A stretch of 64,000 bases of DNA from an uncultured Flavobacteriaceae bacterium (GCA_947494825.1 CANLWN010000004.1:434001-498000), one strand, 5' to 3'. Shown: positions 41,742 to 52,029, counted from the stretch's first letter. Numbers and translations are program-made. The notes: a model not told the origin generated them from the sequence alone.

Positions 41742-42117
41742 ATAGTGTTCTATTCGCCATAAATAGAAAAAGGAAGAATGGGGTGTTCTTGTATTCCAGG
41801 GATAAGTAGAGGGAAGAGTTGGGGGTTCTCGTGCTATCGATACAAATCGAATCAACTGGGTAATATTAAAAAATATTATCGGAATAATCCATGAAAAAAG
41901 TGTTTTTTTCGACCATCTGCACCTTTTTTATCGCTTTTGCAAGTCGAAAACGGCTCTGCGGCATGCTTTCTGAAAAATACGTGGAAGGGACAAACCAACA
42001 GGATTGGAAGCCCGGGACAATGATGGTAATTTTTGCCCGGAATGGGCCGGGATTTTGCGTTAACCGCCGCCGCAAGAATGTTCTAAACCGTTATATTTAC
42101 ATGTACAAACACTTTCC
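41742..42117. other. Divergent region between the CAP lipoprotein and A2M genes
   Basis: The 376 bases must hold both promoters. TATATTTA at 42089-42096 is one mismatch from a -7 element and lies 21 bases before the A2M start, but no TTTG has proper spacing. A 76-residue frame (41891-42121) starts like a signal peptide but overlaps the A2M start and has no family support. Confidence 0.45.
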
Positions 42118-45100
42118 ATGAAAACAAAATCACTTTTATACTTACTCGCCTTCTGCACGGCGGTAGGTTGCACAACAAAAAAAGAGGGCGAGGCACGTTC
42201 CTATGATGACCTCAGTGCCTATGAGGCCTACGTTGCAGAGGTCTCCCCTGGGATAATTTCGGCAAAAAGCGATATCCGGGCCGTACTAAACCAGCCCGTG
42301 ACCTCATGGAATAAGGGAGACGAGTTAAACGAAGATTTGATTCGCCTTTCCCCTAGGGTAAAAGGCAAAGTGTTGGTCCTGGACGAGCGAACCGTTGCTT
42401 TTGTTCCGGATGCTGGTCTTGAACAGGATACGGAATACCGTGTTACCCTGTCACTGAACAAGATTATCAAGGAAATTCCTCGGGAATTGGGCACCCTGAC
42501 CTTTGGGGTCAGGACCCTGAAGCAACAGTTCAATGTATACACCAATCCCCTGCAGTCCTATTCCAAAGAGTTACAGTTTATTGAGGGCCAACTGCGAAGT
42601 GCGGATCAGTTGTCCTTGGACACGGCCAAAAAATTGATTCGGGTCCGGCAGGGAGGAAAGCCGGTACGGCTCAAGTTTGATGAGGCCGTTACGGAAGGAA
42701 CCCAATTTCAATTTACTATTGACAGCATCCAACGCCAAACCCATGACACGGAGTTGGAAGTTTCTTGGGATGGATCCGATTATGACATGGAGAGCTCAGG
42801 GAGAAATGTCCTGGTAATTCCGGGGAAAAACAACTTCACTATTACGGATGTCTCCGTAGATTTGGCAGAAAATAGGACGGTACAGATCAATTTCTCCGAT
42901 CCGCTTAAAAAAGACCAGGATTTTAAAGGCCTTGTCGTCCTTGCAGATGATGATCAAGCCCGATTTTCGGTAGCGGGCCACACCCTAAAAGTATATCTGT
43001 CCACGGTGATCAAGGGAACAGCTCAATTGGAGGTTTTTGCAGGCATCCAAAGTGAGGACGGACATAAATTAAAGTCGAGGTTCACGGAGCAGATTGCCTT
43101 TGAGGCATTAAAACCACAAGTACGGATGCTTTCCAATGGAACCATACTGCCATCGTCCAGTAATCTCAAGATAAATTTTGAAGCTGTCAACCTAAAGGCG
43201 GTGGATGTTTCCGTATATAAAATTTATGGGAACAACATCCTACAATTTTTACAGAACAACACCCTCAATGGCAGTTATAGTCTAAAGACAGTTGCACGTC
43301 CCATTGCTCGCAAGAAGATTATACTTCAAACAGCATTGTCCAATACCGGTAAATGGGCCGCCCATGCCCTGGACCTAAAATCACTAATAAGCACAGAGGC
43401 CGGAGCTATATATCGGGTAGCGCTCAACTTTAGGCCTTCCTACAGCAGCTATACCTGTGAGAGTACCAATTTTGATTCGGACGGGGATAACAATGAAGAT
43501 TTTGATGTGGAGGCGGAAGCCAGTTTTTGGGACGGGGTAGAAAACTATTACAATGACTACTACGGCTATGATTGGAACGAGCGGGAAAACCCCTGTCATA
43601 TTTCCTACTATTACGATAAGAAAGTGGGAACCAACGTACTGGCAACCGATCTTGGTGTAACCATCAAGAAGGGGGTCAACAAAAGCTATTTTGTGGCCGT
43701 TAATGATATTCTCAACACCAACCCGGTTGCCGGTGCCACCGTCACGTTTTACAATTTTCAACAACAAGCCCTGGGGCAAACCGTAACGGATGCGGACGGC
43801 ACCTCCATTTTTGATTCGGACCACAACGCCTATTTTGCCATAGCGGAAAATAATGGGCAAAAGACCTATGTAAAATTAAACGATGGGGGCGTGCTATCCA
43901 TGAGCAAGTTTGCCGTTTCCGGGGTTCGGTTACAAAAAGGGATCAAAGGATTTATTTTTGGGGAACGTGGCGTTTGGAGGCTGGGGGACCAACTTTTTCT
44001 TTCCTTTATGCTGAACGATAATGCCAACAATCTTCCTGCGAACCATCCGGTGAAGTTAGAACTCCTAGACCCTTATAATAAAGTGGTGCACCGGGAAATA
44101 CAGACCTCCGGATTGAACCGTTTCTACCACTTTTCCGCAAAGACCGATGCCAACGCGCCCACGGGAAATTGGACGGCCAAAGTATCGGTTGGGGGAGCAA
44201 GCTTTACCAAGACCTTAAAGATAGAGACCATAAAGCCCAACCGTTTAAAAATAAAAGCGGACTTTGGGTCAGAGATGCTTTCGGCCAACAAAGCGGTGAA
44301 CGCTGACCTGGAGGTAAAATGGTTGCACGGTGCTATTGCCAAGGACCTCAAGGCCGATGTAACGGCAAAATTCACATCCCAAAAGACCAGTTTCAAGACC
44401 TTTCCCGGCTATACTTTTGATGACCCCTCCCGCAGCTTTGCCACAGAGGATCAAGTGGTATTTAGCGGCAAGGTGAACGCGGAAGGGAAAGCTGCGTTTT
44501 CGATAGACCCACAACTAAAAACGGTAGCTCCCGGAATGCTCAATGCAGCCTTTGTGACCAAGGTATATGAAAATGGTGGCGATTTTAGTACCGACGTATT
44601 TACCAAAACCTATTCTCCCTTCACCACCTATGTGGGACTTAACGTGCCCAAGGGTGATAAAACCAGGGGTATGTTGCTGACTGATGTAAAGCATACTTTC
44701 GAGGTGGTCAGTGTGGATGAACGGGGGAGGCCAAAAGCAACCGAAGAGCTCAAGGTGTCAATCCATAAAGTAAATTGGCGATGGTGGTGGGACACTTCGG
44801 CAGACAATCTTTCTAGCTTTAGCAGCAGCAATTACCGTGAAAAGCTTTTTGAAGAGACCATTAGCACCGGGCCCGATGGAAAAGCAACCTTCAATTTTGA
44901 GTTAAAGTACCCTGATTGGGGACGTTATCTGGTACGCGTAGAAGATACACGAGGCGGGCACGCCACTGGAAAAGCCATCTATATTGATTGGCCAGGTTGG
45001 GCAGGAAAATCCAGAAAGAACGACCCCTCTGCCGCAACCATGCTGGTATTTTCTACGGATAAGACCAATTATCAGGTTGGGGAAACGGCTACCATCAGCT

Positions 45101-47631
45101 TTCCGAGCTCAGAGAAGGGCAGGGCCTTGGTAACGGTTGAAAACGGGAGCGAAGTATTGGAGTCCCTATGGGTAGAGAGCGCCAAGGGAGAAACCAAATT
45201 TCAACTCCCCATCACCAAATTATATGCCCCCAACGTATTCATCCATATTTCCCTGTTACAACCGCATGCCACCACCTTGAACGATTCCCCCATCCGTTTG
45301 TACGGAGTGGCTCCCATTGGTGTGGAGAACCCTGCCACAAAACTGCAGCCCGAAATTGATATGCCCGATGTGCTCCGGCCCGAAGAACGTATTACGGTGA
45401 AGGTGAGCGAAAAAGAAGGACAAGCCATAACGTATAGCCTTGCCATTGTGGATGAGGGCCTCTTGGATCTCACCCGATTTAAAACACCCGATCCATGGAG
45501 TACTTTCTATGCCCATGAGGCGCTAGGGGTCAAGACTTGGGATGTTTATGATGATGTGGTCGGCGCTTATGGCGGACGCATAGATCAAGTCTTTGCCATT
45601 GGTGGTGATGGGGAAATTGCGGGGGCCAAAAATAAAAAAGCCAATAGGTTCGAGCCCATGGTAGTTTATCTCGGCCCTTTTGAACTCAAGGAGGGTGCCA
45701 GCAAATCGCACCAGATAAAAATCCCGAAATATATAGGGTCTGTGCGTACCATGGTAGTGGCCGGGGACAGTGGCAAAGAAGCCTATGGCATGGCAGAAAA
45801 AACTACACCGGTCCGTAAACCGCTTATGGTCCTGGCATCACTGCCAAGGAAAATCACCCCTGGGGAGCAGGTAACGCTGCCGGTTACCGTATTTGCCATG
45901 GAAAAGAAAGTAAAAAATGTACGGATACAATTAAAACCAGACCCTTCATTTACCATAGTAGGCAATGCTACACAGTCGATTTCCTTTATGGGTCCCGATG
46001 AGAAAATGGCCTATTTTGAATTAAAGGTGTCCGATTTCAAGGGGATAGGAAAAGTAGTGGTAGAGGCATCGGGCCATGGGGAAAGTGCTTCGTTCGAAGT
46101 GCCCATTGATGTGGTAAATCCCAACCCGGTGACCACGACGGCCCAAACCCTGACCTTGGATGCGAACAGCAGTAAGACCCTCACTGTAGAAACTTTTGGT
46201 ATAGCGGGCAGCAATGCCGTCCAAATTGAATTTTCCACACTTCCGCCCATGAATTTCAACGGAAGGATGCAACAACTCATACGATATCCTCACGGCTGCG
46301 TGGAGCAGACCACCTCGGCCGCTTTTCCCCAGTTGTTTCTGGCCGATATTTTTGATATTACCGCGACCAAAAAGAAGCGGATACAAGATAATGTAACCCA
46401 TGCGATCAATCGCTTGGGAACGTATCAGTTGCCCAATGGGGGATTTGCCTATTGGCCTGGACAAAACCATGCCAACGATTGGGGTACCTCCTTTGCTGGA
46501 CATTTTTTGTTGGAGGCCGAAAAAAAAGGATATGTGCTACCACTCGGGTTTAAGGCTGCCTGGATCGGGTATCAAAGACAAATTGCAAAGCAATGGCGGG
46601 CAGGGATCCACACCCCTGACCTGGCCCAGGCGTACCGCCTGTACACCCTGGCGCTTTCCGGAAACGCGGACATAGGTTCAATGAACAGGCTTCGGGAAAC
46701 CTCTAAACTGTCCGGTCAGGCCCGCTATCGCTTAGCAGCGGCCTATGCCCTGGTAGGGCAGACCAATGTGGCCCAGCAACTGCTACGCAATGCAAATTTG
46801 GATTTTACCGACAACACCCAGGATTACTACACCTATGGTTCCGCGGACCGTAACAGGGCCATGGCTTTGGAAACCCTTGTTTTGCTACAGGACAGGACCC
46901 AGGCGCAACAAATGGCTAAGACGGTGGCCCAAGGATTGGGCGAAAGGCGGTACATGAGTACGCAGAGTACTTCCTACAGCTTGCTGGCGATGGCCAAATT
47001 TGCCGAGATGGTGGGCGGCAAGGGTATTGAGGGAAGCGCTGTGGTAAACGGGAAGACAGAGCCTATCCGTACCGAAAAGACCTTGGCCAACCGCAGTTGG
47101 AACATTAAAAGCGGAAATGCGAACGTACGGTTGGAAAACGCCTCGGGCCATACGCTCTTTGTGAGCGTGGTCAACAGTGGTATTCTGCCAGTTGGCCAAG
47201 AGAAAGTGGTGCAACGGAACCTATTGGCCACTACAATTTTTAAAGGCCGGGACGGAAAACGTCTGGACGCTTCCAAATTGGTACAGGGGACAGATTTTGT
47301 CGCTGAGGTTACCCTGACCAATACGAGTGCGGAGGCCATAAAAGATATGGCATTGACGGAAATTTTTCCGAGCGGTTGGGAAATTGTGAATACCCGCTTT
47401 ACCGATTTTGGAGACTTTACGGACAACAAGGTTAGCTATACAGACCTAAGGGATGATCGGGCCAATTTCTATTTCGATTTAAAAAGAAAGGAGACCAAAA
47501 CTTTTAGGGTGCTGCTCAACGCTTCGTATTTGGGGAGGTACTATCTGCCCGGAACACAGGCAGAGGCCATGTACGACAGTGATTATGCAGTCCGGACAAG
47601 GGGGAAATGGGTAAGGGTGGTACGGCCATAA
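42118..47631 (+). CDS. Bacterial alpha-2-macroglobulin, lipid-anchored
   Basis: The 1837-residue protein traps attacking proteases in the periplasm or at the outer surface. A lipoprotein signal (SLLYLLAFCTAVGCTTKK) puts a lipid on Cys 19 or so. Macroglobulin-like domains cover residues about 50-1100. The bait region and the A2M domain (QAITYSLAIVDEGLLDLTRF) precede the thioester motif GCVEQ at residues 1393-1397, with C1394 and Q1397 forming the bond. A helical thioester domain (QLPNGGFAYWPGQNHANDW) and a receptor-like C-terminal domain follow. It shares a locus with PBP1C, the usual partner, but here about 1.9 kb away. Confidence 0.95.
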   Translation: MKTKSLLYLLAFCTAVGCTTKKEGEARSYDDLSAYEAYVAEVSPGIISAKSDIRAVLNQPVTSWNKGDELNEDLIRLSPRVKGKVLVLDERTVAFVPDAGLEQDTEYRVTLSLNKIIKEIPRELGTLTFGVRTLKQQFNVYTNPLQSYSKELQFIEGQLRSADQLSLDTAKKLIRVRQGGKPVRLKFDEAVTEGTQFQFTIDSIQRQTHDTELEVSWDGSDYDMESSGRNVLVIPGKNNFTITDVSVDLAENRTVQINFSDPLKKDQDFKGLVVLADDDQARFSVAGHTLKVYLSTVIKGTAQLEVFAGIQSEDGHKLKSRFTEQIAFEALKPQVRMLSNGTILPSSSNLKINFEAVNLKAVDVSVYKIYGNNILQFLQNNTLNGSYSLKTVARPIARKKIILQTALSNTGKWAAHALDLKSLISTEAGAIYRVALNFRPSYSSYTCESTNFDSDGDNNEDFDVEAEASFWDGVENYYNDYYGYDWNERENPCHISYYYDKKVGTNVLATDLGVTIKKGVNKSYFVAVNDILNTNPVAGATVTFYNFQQQALGQTVTDADGTSIFDSDHNAYFAIAENNGQKTYVKLNDGGVLSMSKFAVSGVRLQKGIKGFIFGERGVWRLGDQLFLSFMLNDNANNLPANHPVKLELLDPYNKVVHREIQTSGLNRFYHFSAKTDANAPTGNWTAKVSVGGASFTKTLKIETIKPNRLKIKADFGSEMLSANKAVNADLEVKWLHGAIAKDLKADVTAKFTSQKTSFKTFPGYTFDDPSRSFATEDQVVFSGKVNAEGKAAFSIDPQLKTVAPGMLNAAFVTKVYENGGDFSTDVFTKTYSPFTTYVGLNVPKGDKTRGMLLTDVKHTFEVVSVDERGRPKATEELKVSIHKVNWRWWWDTSADNLSSFSSSNYREKLFEETISTGPDGKATFNFELKYPDWGRYLVRVEDTRGGHATGKAIYIDWPGWAGKSRKNDPSAATMLVFSTDKTNYQVGETATISFPSSEKGRALVTVENGSEVLESLWVESAKGETKFQLPITKLYAPNVFIHISLLQPHATTLNDSPIRLYGVAPIGVENPATKLQPEIDMPDVLRPEERITVKVSEKEGQAITYSLAIVDEGLLDLTRFKTPDPWSTFYAHEALGVKTWDVYDDVVGAYGGRIDQVFAIGGDGEIAGAKNKKANRFEPMVVYLGPFELKEGASKSHQIKIPKYIGSVRTMVVAGDSGKEAYGMAEKTTPVRKPLMVLASLPRKITPGEQVTLPVTVFAMEKKVKNVRIQLKPDPSFTIVGNATQSISFMGPDEKMAYFELKVSDFKGIGKVVVEASGHGESASFEVPIDVVNPNPVTTTAQTLTLDANSSKTLTVETFGIAGSNAVQIEFSTLPPMNFNGRMQQLIRYPHGCVEQTTSAAFPQLFLADIFDITATKKKRIQDNVTHAINRLGTYQLPNGGFAYWPGQNHANDWGTSFAGHFLLEAEKKGYVLPLGFKAAWIGYQRQIAKQWRAGIHTPDLAQAYRLYTLALSGNADIGSMNRLRETSKLSGQARYRLAAAYALVGQTNVAQQLLRNANLDFTDNTQDYYTYGSADRNRAMALETLVLLQDRTQAQQMAKTVAQGLGERRYMSTQSTSYSLLAMAKFAEMVGGKGIEGSAVVNGKTEPIRTEKTLANRSWNIKSGNANVRLENASGHTLFVSVVNSGILPVGQEKVVQRNLLATTIFKGRDGKRLDASKLVQGTDFVAEVTLTNTSAEAIKDMALTEIFPSGWEIVNTRFTDFGDFTDNKVSYTDLRDDRANFYFDLKRKETKTFRVLLNASYLGRYYLPGTQAEAMYDSDYAVRTRGKWVRVVRP

Positions 47632-47636
47632 TCCCT

Positions 47637-48098
47637 TTAGGAGGATAGGGTTTTGCTGTTGGCGATTTCCTGAGCCCAGGCAATGGCATTCTCCAAGGAC
47701 TTAAACCGCTTTACCTTGCTCTTTAAAAAAATTTTTTCCAGTCCGGCATTCAGAAAGCCTGCCCGGGTATAGCTCACAATTGCATACCCTTTTAGTTTAT
47801 AGCTGTTCTTGAAGAACTTTATCCAATCCGTTGGCATTACGGAATACGCATTGATACGATGTGTAATCAGCACATAATCCTGACCGTCATTGTCGTAAAG
47901 ATTGGTCAAATCCTCGGCGACCCTTTTTCCATGATTTTCCCACGTGAACAGGACGTCCTCGTTTATTTCGGCAATAATAAAGGAATCGAACAAATAGTAG
48001 TTGCCGAAAGAGTAATTTATTTCCTGCAGTGCTTTGCGGTAAAAGGGCGTGTCCTTTAGTTTCTTCACACCAAAATCCATTTCCAAGTTCTCGGCCAC
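47637..48098 (-). CDS. STAS/SpoIIAA-like hypothetical protein
   Basis: The 153-residue protein has alternating strands and helices (YYLFDSFIIAEINEDVLFTW, DYVLITHRINAYSVMPTDW, VSYTRAGFLNAGLEKIFL and FKSLENAIAWAQEI), which resembles the SpoIIAA-like STAS fold found as single-domain proteins in flavobacteria. No catalytic motif, signal or membrane helix is visible. The first ATG may be a few codons early; MDFGVKKLKDT is an alternative start. It is convergent with A2M, only 5 bases apart. Confidence 0.65.
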   Translation of the reverse strand: MAENLEMDFGVKKLKDTPFYRKALQEINYSFGNYYLFDSFIIAEINEDVLFTWENHGKRVAEDLTNLYDNDGQDYVLITHRINAYSVMPTDWIKFFKNSYKLKGYAIVSYTRAGFLNAGLEKIFLKSKVKRFKSLENAIAWAQEIANSKTLSS

Positions 48099-48186
48099 AA
48101 GATAAGGGAACTAAACCTAGGATGTTCCTTCCATCGTTTAAGAACACCAAAAATCTGTGTACTGCATTTTTTATGGACAAGTGTTA

Positions 48187-48690
48187 TTATGGTTCCTTGG
48201 GAGTTTCCGCTTCTTTCAACACCTTGCTAAAGACAAAAGCCCCGATCTCCCTAACCGGGTTGTAAAGGACGGATTGGTTCAAGGTATCTTCCTCCACCAG
48301 TTGAATCGAGGTATTTGCCCTGTGGAAAAATACGAGCAATGCCCCAAGGATTACGGCAACTTTCACGGCCCCAAAAACCCCTCCCGCAATTTTGTTCAAG
48401 AGGCCCAACAGGGCAAAATCGGCAATTTTGGTCAAAAATTTTCCGGCCAAATGTACTACCAAAACAATAATGACAAAGGTAATGATAAAGGCGGTCAGGT
48501 TAATATATCGCTCGTTCCACTCCATATTTTTGGAGAGGTAGTCCCCCGCGATATAGGAAAAATGAATGGCACCGTAAAGTCCGGCGACCAAGGCTATTAT
48601 AGAAGCAATTTCCACAAAGAGACCATTTTTGAGGCCTTTATAAAGTCCCCAGATCAATAATAGCCCAATAACGATGTCCAAAAAACCCAT
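48187..48690 (-). CDS. CvpA family membrane protein
   Basis: The protein has four membrane helices (FLDIVIGLLLIWGLYKGLKN, IASIIALVAGLYGAIHFSYI, NLTAFIITFVIIVLVVHLAG, GAVKVAVILGALLVFFHRAN). I start it at 48690 (167 residues, MGFLDIVIG), as relatives begin there; an ATG lies two codons earlier. CvpA proteins are linked to colicin V production and to envelope resistance in other bacteria, and their mechanism is unknown. It is upstream of the SpoIIAA-like gene on the same strand. Confidence 0.88.
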   Translation of the reverse strand: MGFLDIVIGLLLIWGLYKGLKNGLFVEIASIIALVAGLYGAIHFSYIAGDYLSKNMEWNERYINLTAFIITFVIIVLVVHLAGKFLTKIADFALLGLLNKIAGGVFGAVKVAVILGALLVFFHRANTSIQLVEEDTLNQSVLYNPVREIGAFVFSKVLKEAETPKEP

Positions 48691-48829
48691 AGGCATTTTT
48701 TAATGGTATAAAATCTCTTTGTAACGATTGGTTTTCATTGGCAAATATAGAACTTTGATTTGTACCTTTGATGGCATAAAACGGAAGTAGGCCTACGACC
48801 AACCTAAAACGCCAAAAAGACGCCGCTAA

Positions 48830-49186
48830 ATGTCAAGAGACATCATTTTAAAGGAACGCTGGGATTTGCTGGTGGAAAAGCTGTCCGCACAGTTCTCTGA
48901 TGGCGATCCCCTGGAAATGGATGCGATAATCTATTTGGTTGGGGTACAAGAATTGGGACAGTACCACAAGAAGTACAAGAAGGACGAAAAATTGAACCTC
49001 ATGCACATTGCCATATGCAGGTTGTTGGAACCCTATGGATATTACGAGTTTGAGTTTTTTGATGAAGACGGATGGCCGCATTACAAAGTAAAGGAAGCAT
49101 TGCCCCATTTAAAGGCCGGCGAACAATCGGTCCTGATGAAGGAGGCACTGGTCAATTATTTTTTGGAAAAAAAGTATTTGGACTAA
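48830..49186 (+). CDS. Conserved Bacteroidota hypothetical protein
   Basis: The 118-residue soluble protein begins MSRDIILKERWDLLVEKLSA and has the motifs DAIIYLVGVQELGQYHKKYK and YEFEFFDEDGWPHYKVKEAL. It is helical, acidic and without signal peptide. I know similar short proteins in flavobacteria but no function. It lies 21 bases upstream of the ABM gene, so the two are probably cotranscribed. Confidence 0.7.
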   Translation: MSRDIILKERWDLLVEKLSAQFSDGDPLEMDAIIYLVGVQELGQYHKKYKKDEKLNLMHIAICRLLEPYGYYEFEFFDEDGWPHYKVKEALPHLKAGEQSVLMKEALVNYFLEKKYLD

Positions 49187-49207
49187 AAGCTGTTAAACCA
49201 TAATGTC

Positions 49208-49516
49208 TTGAACAACACAACACCTTATTACGCAGTTATATTCACCTCCACGCGGACCTCTGGGGAAAACGGATATCCCGAAATGGCGAAACGTATGGAA
49301 AATTTGGCCCGGCAACAACCGGGCTATCTGGGCTTTGAAAGTGCCCGTGAAGAAATTGGGGTCACCGTCAGCTATTGGGAGTCCCTGGAAGCCATTGCCA
49401 ATTGGAAGGCACATGCAGACCACCACTTTGCACAGGAAAAGGGAATATCGGACTGGTACAGCTGGTACAAAGTCCGTATCTGCCTGGTGGAAAGGGAATA
49501 CGAGTTTAAGCGGTAG
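49208..49516 (+). CDS. Antibiotic biosynthesis monooxygenase (ABM) domain protein, TTG start
   Basis: The 102-residue protein has a single ABM ferredoxin-like fold: YYAVIFTSTRTSGENGYPEM, QQPGYLGFESAREEIGVTVS (with the typical GYLG), YWESLEAIANWKAHADHHFA and WYSWYKVRICLVEREYEF. It could be a haem-degrading or quinone-type monooxygenase or a stress protein. No ATG gives a complete first strand; a TTG at 49208 is the best start, as the first strand would be lost with any later ATG. It is 35 bases upstream of pbpC. Confidence 0.85.
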   Translation: MNNTTPYYAVIFTSTRTSGENGYPEMAKRMENLARQQPGYLGFESAREEIGVTVSYWESLEAIANWKAHADHHFAQEKGISDWYSWYKVRICLVEREYEFKR

Positions 49517-49551
49517 GCAAGTTTTATCAGCCCATCGGGCAAGGGATTTGT

Positions 49552-51918
49552 ATGGGCACATTTAAAACGTTCCTGGAAAAAAGTATAGCGTACCTTAAAG
49601 GGCACCCTAGAAAAATACTGTTGTTATCGCTTCTTTTGATCGGCTATTATTTCTGCCTTCCAAAACAACTCTTCAACAAGCCCACCGCAACGATAGTCGA
49701 AAGCGCAGACGGAACCCTTTTAGGGGGTAAAATTGCGGATGATGGTCAATGGCGCTTCCCTGTAGCGGATAGCTTGCCCTACAAATTCAAGACCTGTTTG
49801 TTGGAATTTGAGGACACCTATTTTTATCAACATCCTGGCTTTAACCCCGTTGCCATGTCCAAGGCGTTGAGGGCCAATATACGTGCTGGAAAAACGGTAC
49901 GGGGCGGTAGCACCATTACCCAACAGGTCATTCGCCTATCCAGAAACAACAAAAAAAGAAACTACCTTGAAAAGGTCATTGAACTTATTTTGGCCACCCG
50001 CCTGGAATGGAGGTACTCCAAAGAGGAAATCCTGAACCTCTACGCGGGCAATGCACCTTATGGCGGCAATGTGGTAGGATTGGAAGTAGCAGCCTGGCGG
50101 TATTTTGGCCTAAGGCCACATCAATTATCCTGGGCGGAAGCGGCCACCCTGGCTGTACTGCCGAACGCGCCAGCGCTTATCTATCCGGGAAAAAACCAAG
50201 AGCGATTACTGGCAAAACGAAACAGGCTCCTCAAAAAAATCTATAGCAAGGAGCTAATGGACAGCATAACCTACACCCTGGCCCTCTTGGAGGAATTACC
50301 CCAAAAACCCTACCCTTTGCCCAAAGTGGCTCCGCATATGGTGGAGCTTGTTTCCAAAAAGTACAAGGGGCGACGGATACGGACAAACCTTAAGGCCGAT
50401 CTTCAAAGAAACTTGAATAGTCTCGTGGACAAACATCACAAGGCACTACGGCAAAATCAAGTGCACAATGCAGCGGTCTTGGTCCTGGACGTGCACAGTA
50501 GGGCCGTCTTGGGGTATGTCGGAAACACAGATACCAAAAAGGAGCATCAAAAAGATGTGGATATGGTACAGGCCAACCGCAGTACCGGAAGTGTTTTGAA
50601 ACCCTTGCTCTACGCGGCGATGTTGGATAGTGGGGAGCTACTGCCCGATATGTTGGTTCCTGACGTTCCCACCCAAATTGCCGGGTACACTCCCGAAAAC
50701 TTTGATGAGCGGTACAGCGGTGCCGTAAGGGCCAAAAAGGCCTTGTCCCGATCATTGAACATTCCGGCCGTGCGCCTACTGCGGTCCTATGGCCTACATA
50801 AATTTCGGGATCAATTGGATCTATTTGGGCTAAAGGGCATTGACAAGTCTGCAGATCATTACGGGCTTACCCTTATACTGGGCGGCGCGGAGAGCAGTCT
50901 ATGGGACCTGTGCAAAACCTATGCCTCCCTGGCGGCTACCATAGCGCACTTCAATACGACGTCGAGCGAATATTATACAGGTGAATTTGTCGAACCCATC
51001 CTGATAGCGGACAAATTGGTCGATTTTGGAAAAAAGAACACCCAAAAGACCATTTTCAGTGCGGGCAGTATCTACCTCACGTTTGAAGCCATGAAGGAGG
51101 TAAACCGGCCAGAAGGAAACGAGGCCTGGGAATTTTTTGACTCCTCCAAGGAAATCGCATGGAAAACAGGGACCAGCTTTGGGAACAAGGATGCATGGGC
51201 CATTGGGGCTACCAAAGATTTTGTTGTGGGGGTTTGGATAGGCAACGCTGATGGAGAAGGGAGGCCTAATGTATCCGGGCTAAGCAGTGCCGCTCCGTTG
51301 CTGTTCGATGTTTTTGACCTCTTACCAAGATCTAGCTGGTTTGCCAAACCCCTGGACGAATTTACAGAAGTAACGGTATGTGCCCAGAGCGGATTTTTAG
51401 CTGGGGAAATCTGTGAAAAAAAAAGAATAGACATTCCCCAGGCACCAAATTCGGTAGGTCCCTGTCCCTACCACCAATGGGTACACCTGGACGCCCAACA
51501 CCAGTTTAGGGTCAACGCTTCCTGTGAAGATCTTTCCCAAGTGCTACGGGTACCCTGGTTTACCTTACCACCGTTGCTGGAGTTTTATTATCGGGGAAAC
51601 CATCCCACGTACAAACAGCTCCCGCCGTATCGGGAGGACTGTAGTCCCATAACAGCGCCCGTTATGGAATTTATCTACCCCAAGGACGGCAGCCGTATAA
51701 GCCTAACCAAGAATTTTGAGGGAAATAAAAATGAATTGGTGCTGAAATTGGCACATGCCAGAATAGGTGCCACTGTCTTTTGGTATCTGAACGATATCTT
51801 CCTGACACAAACGAGGGAATTTCATGAAGTAATAATGCTCCCTCCTCCAGGAACCCATAAAATTACTGCCGTTGATGCCTTGGGTCATGAAGTTGCCATT
51901 ACTATAACGATAGAGTAG
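49552..51918 (+). CDS. pbpC: Penicillin-binding protein 1C
   Basis: The 788-residue bifunctional enzyme polymerises and crosslinks peptidoglycan. After one membrane helix (ILLLSLLLIGYYFCLP) comes the GT51 glycosyltransferase with catalytic E87 in LLEFEDTYFYQHPG and the GGSTITQQVIRL motif. The transpeptidase has S347-x-x-K350 (STGSVLKPLLYAAM), SRSLNIP and WKTGTSFGNKDAWAIG. A C-terminal PBP1C domain (ISLTKNFEGNKNELVLKLAH) ends the chain. PBP1C is the usual partner of A2M, which may protect the cell while the wall is repaired. Confidence 0.94.
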   Translation: MGTFKTFLEKSIAYLKGHPRKILLLSLLLIGYYFCLPKQLFNKPTATIVESADGTLLGGKIADDGQWRFPVADSLPYKFKTCLLEFEDTYFYQHPGFNPVAMSKALRANIRAGKTVRGGSTITQQVIRLSRNNKKRNYLEKVIELILATRLEWRYSKEEILNLYAGNAPYGGNVVGLEVAAWRYFGLRPHQLSWAEAATLAVLPNAPALIYPGKNQERLLAKRNRLLKKIYSKELMDSITYTLALLEELPQKPYPLPKVAPHMVELVSKKYKGRRIRTNLKADLQRNLNSLVDKHHKALRQNQVHNAAVLVLDVHSRAVLGYVGNTDTKKEHQKDVDMVQANRSTGSVLKPLLYAAMLDSGELLPDMLVPDVPTQIAGYTPENFDERYSGAVRAKKALSRSLNIPAVRLLRSYGLHKFRDQLDLFGLKGIDKSADHYGLTLILGGAESSLWDLCKTYASLAATIAHFNTTSSEYYTGEFVEPILIADKLVDFGKKNTQKTIFSAGSIYLTFEAMKEVNRPEGNEAWEFFDSSKEIAWKTGTSFGNKDAWAIGATKDFVVGVWIGNADGEGRPNVSGLSSAAPLLFDVFDLLPRSSWFAKPLDEFTEVTVCAQSGFLAGEICEKKRIDIPQAPNSVGPCPYHQWVHLDAQHQFRVNASCEDLSQVLRVPWFTLPPLLEFYYRGNHPTYKQLPPYREDCSPITAPVMEFIYPKDGSRISLTKNFEGNKNELVLKLAHARIGATVFWYLNDIFLTQTREFHEVIMLPPPGTHKITAVDALGHEVAITITIE

Positions 51919-51927
51919 GTGCCACCC

Positions 51928-51958
51928 TTTGAATTAGGAATATAAACATTTATATTTG
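51928..51958 (+). promoter_or_regulatory. Promoter of glpD
   Basis: TTTG (51928-51931) and TATATTTG (51951-51958) are separated by 19 bases, an exact match to the Bacteroidota consensus. It predicts a 5' leader of about 110 bases before the GTG start of glpD. Confidence 0.8.
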
Positions 51959-52010
51959 AGGCTCTTATCTGGATTAAAGCTAGCAAATTATATGATTTCG
52001 TTGGACGGGT

Positions 52011-52029
52011 TCACCGCCCTTTACGGTGA
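52011..52029 (+). promoter_or_regulatory. Leader hairpin upstream of glpD
   Basis: TCACCG (52011-52016) pairs with CGGTGA (52024-52029) around a 7-base loop. It lies inside a possible 22-codon leader peptide (51992-52060) that ends 14 bases before the glpD start. No T-run follows directly, so it may affect translation more than termination. Confidence 0.35.

Noticed and set aside
41891-42121. 76-residue frame with a signal-peptide-like start upstream of A2M
   Set aside because: It runs 4 bases into the A2M start, has no family features after the first 17 residues, and lies where the A2M promoter must be.
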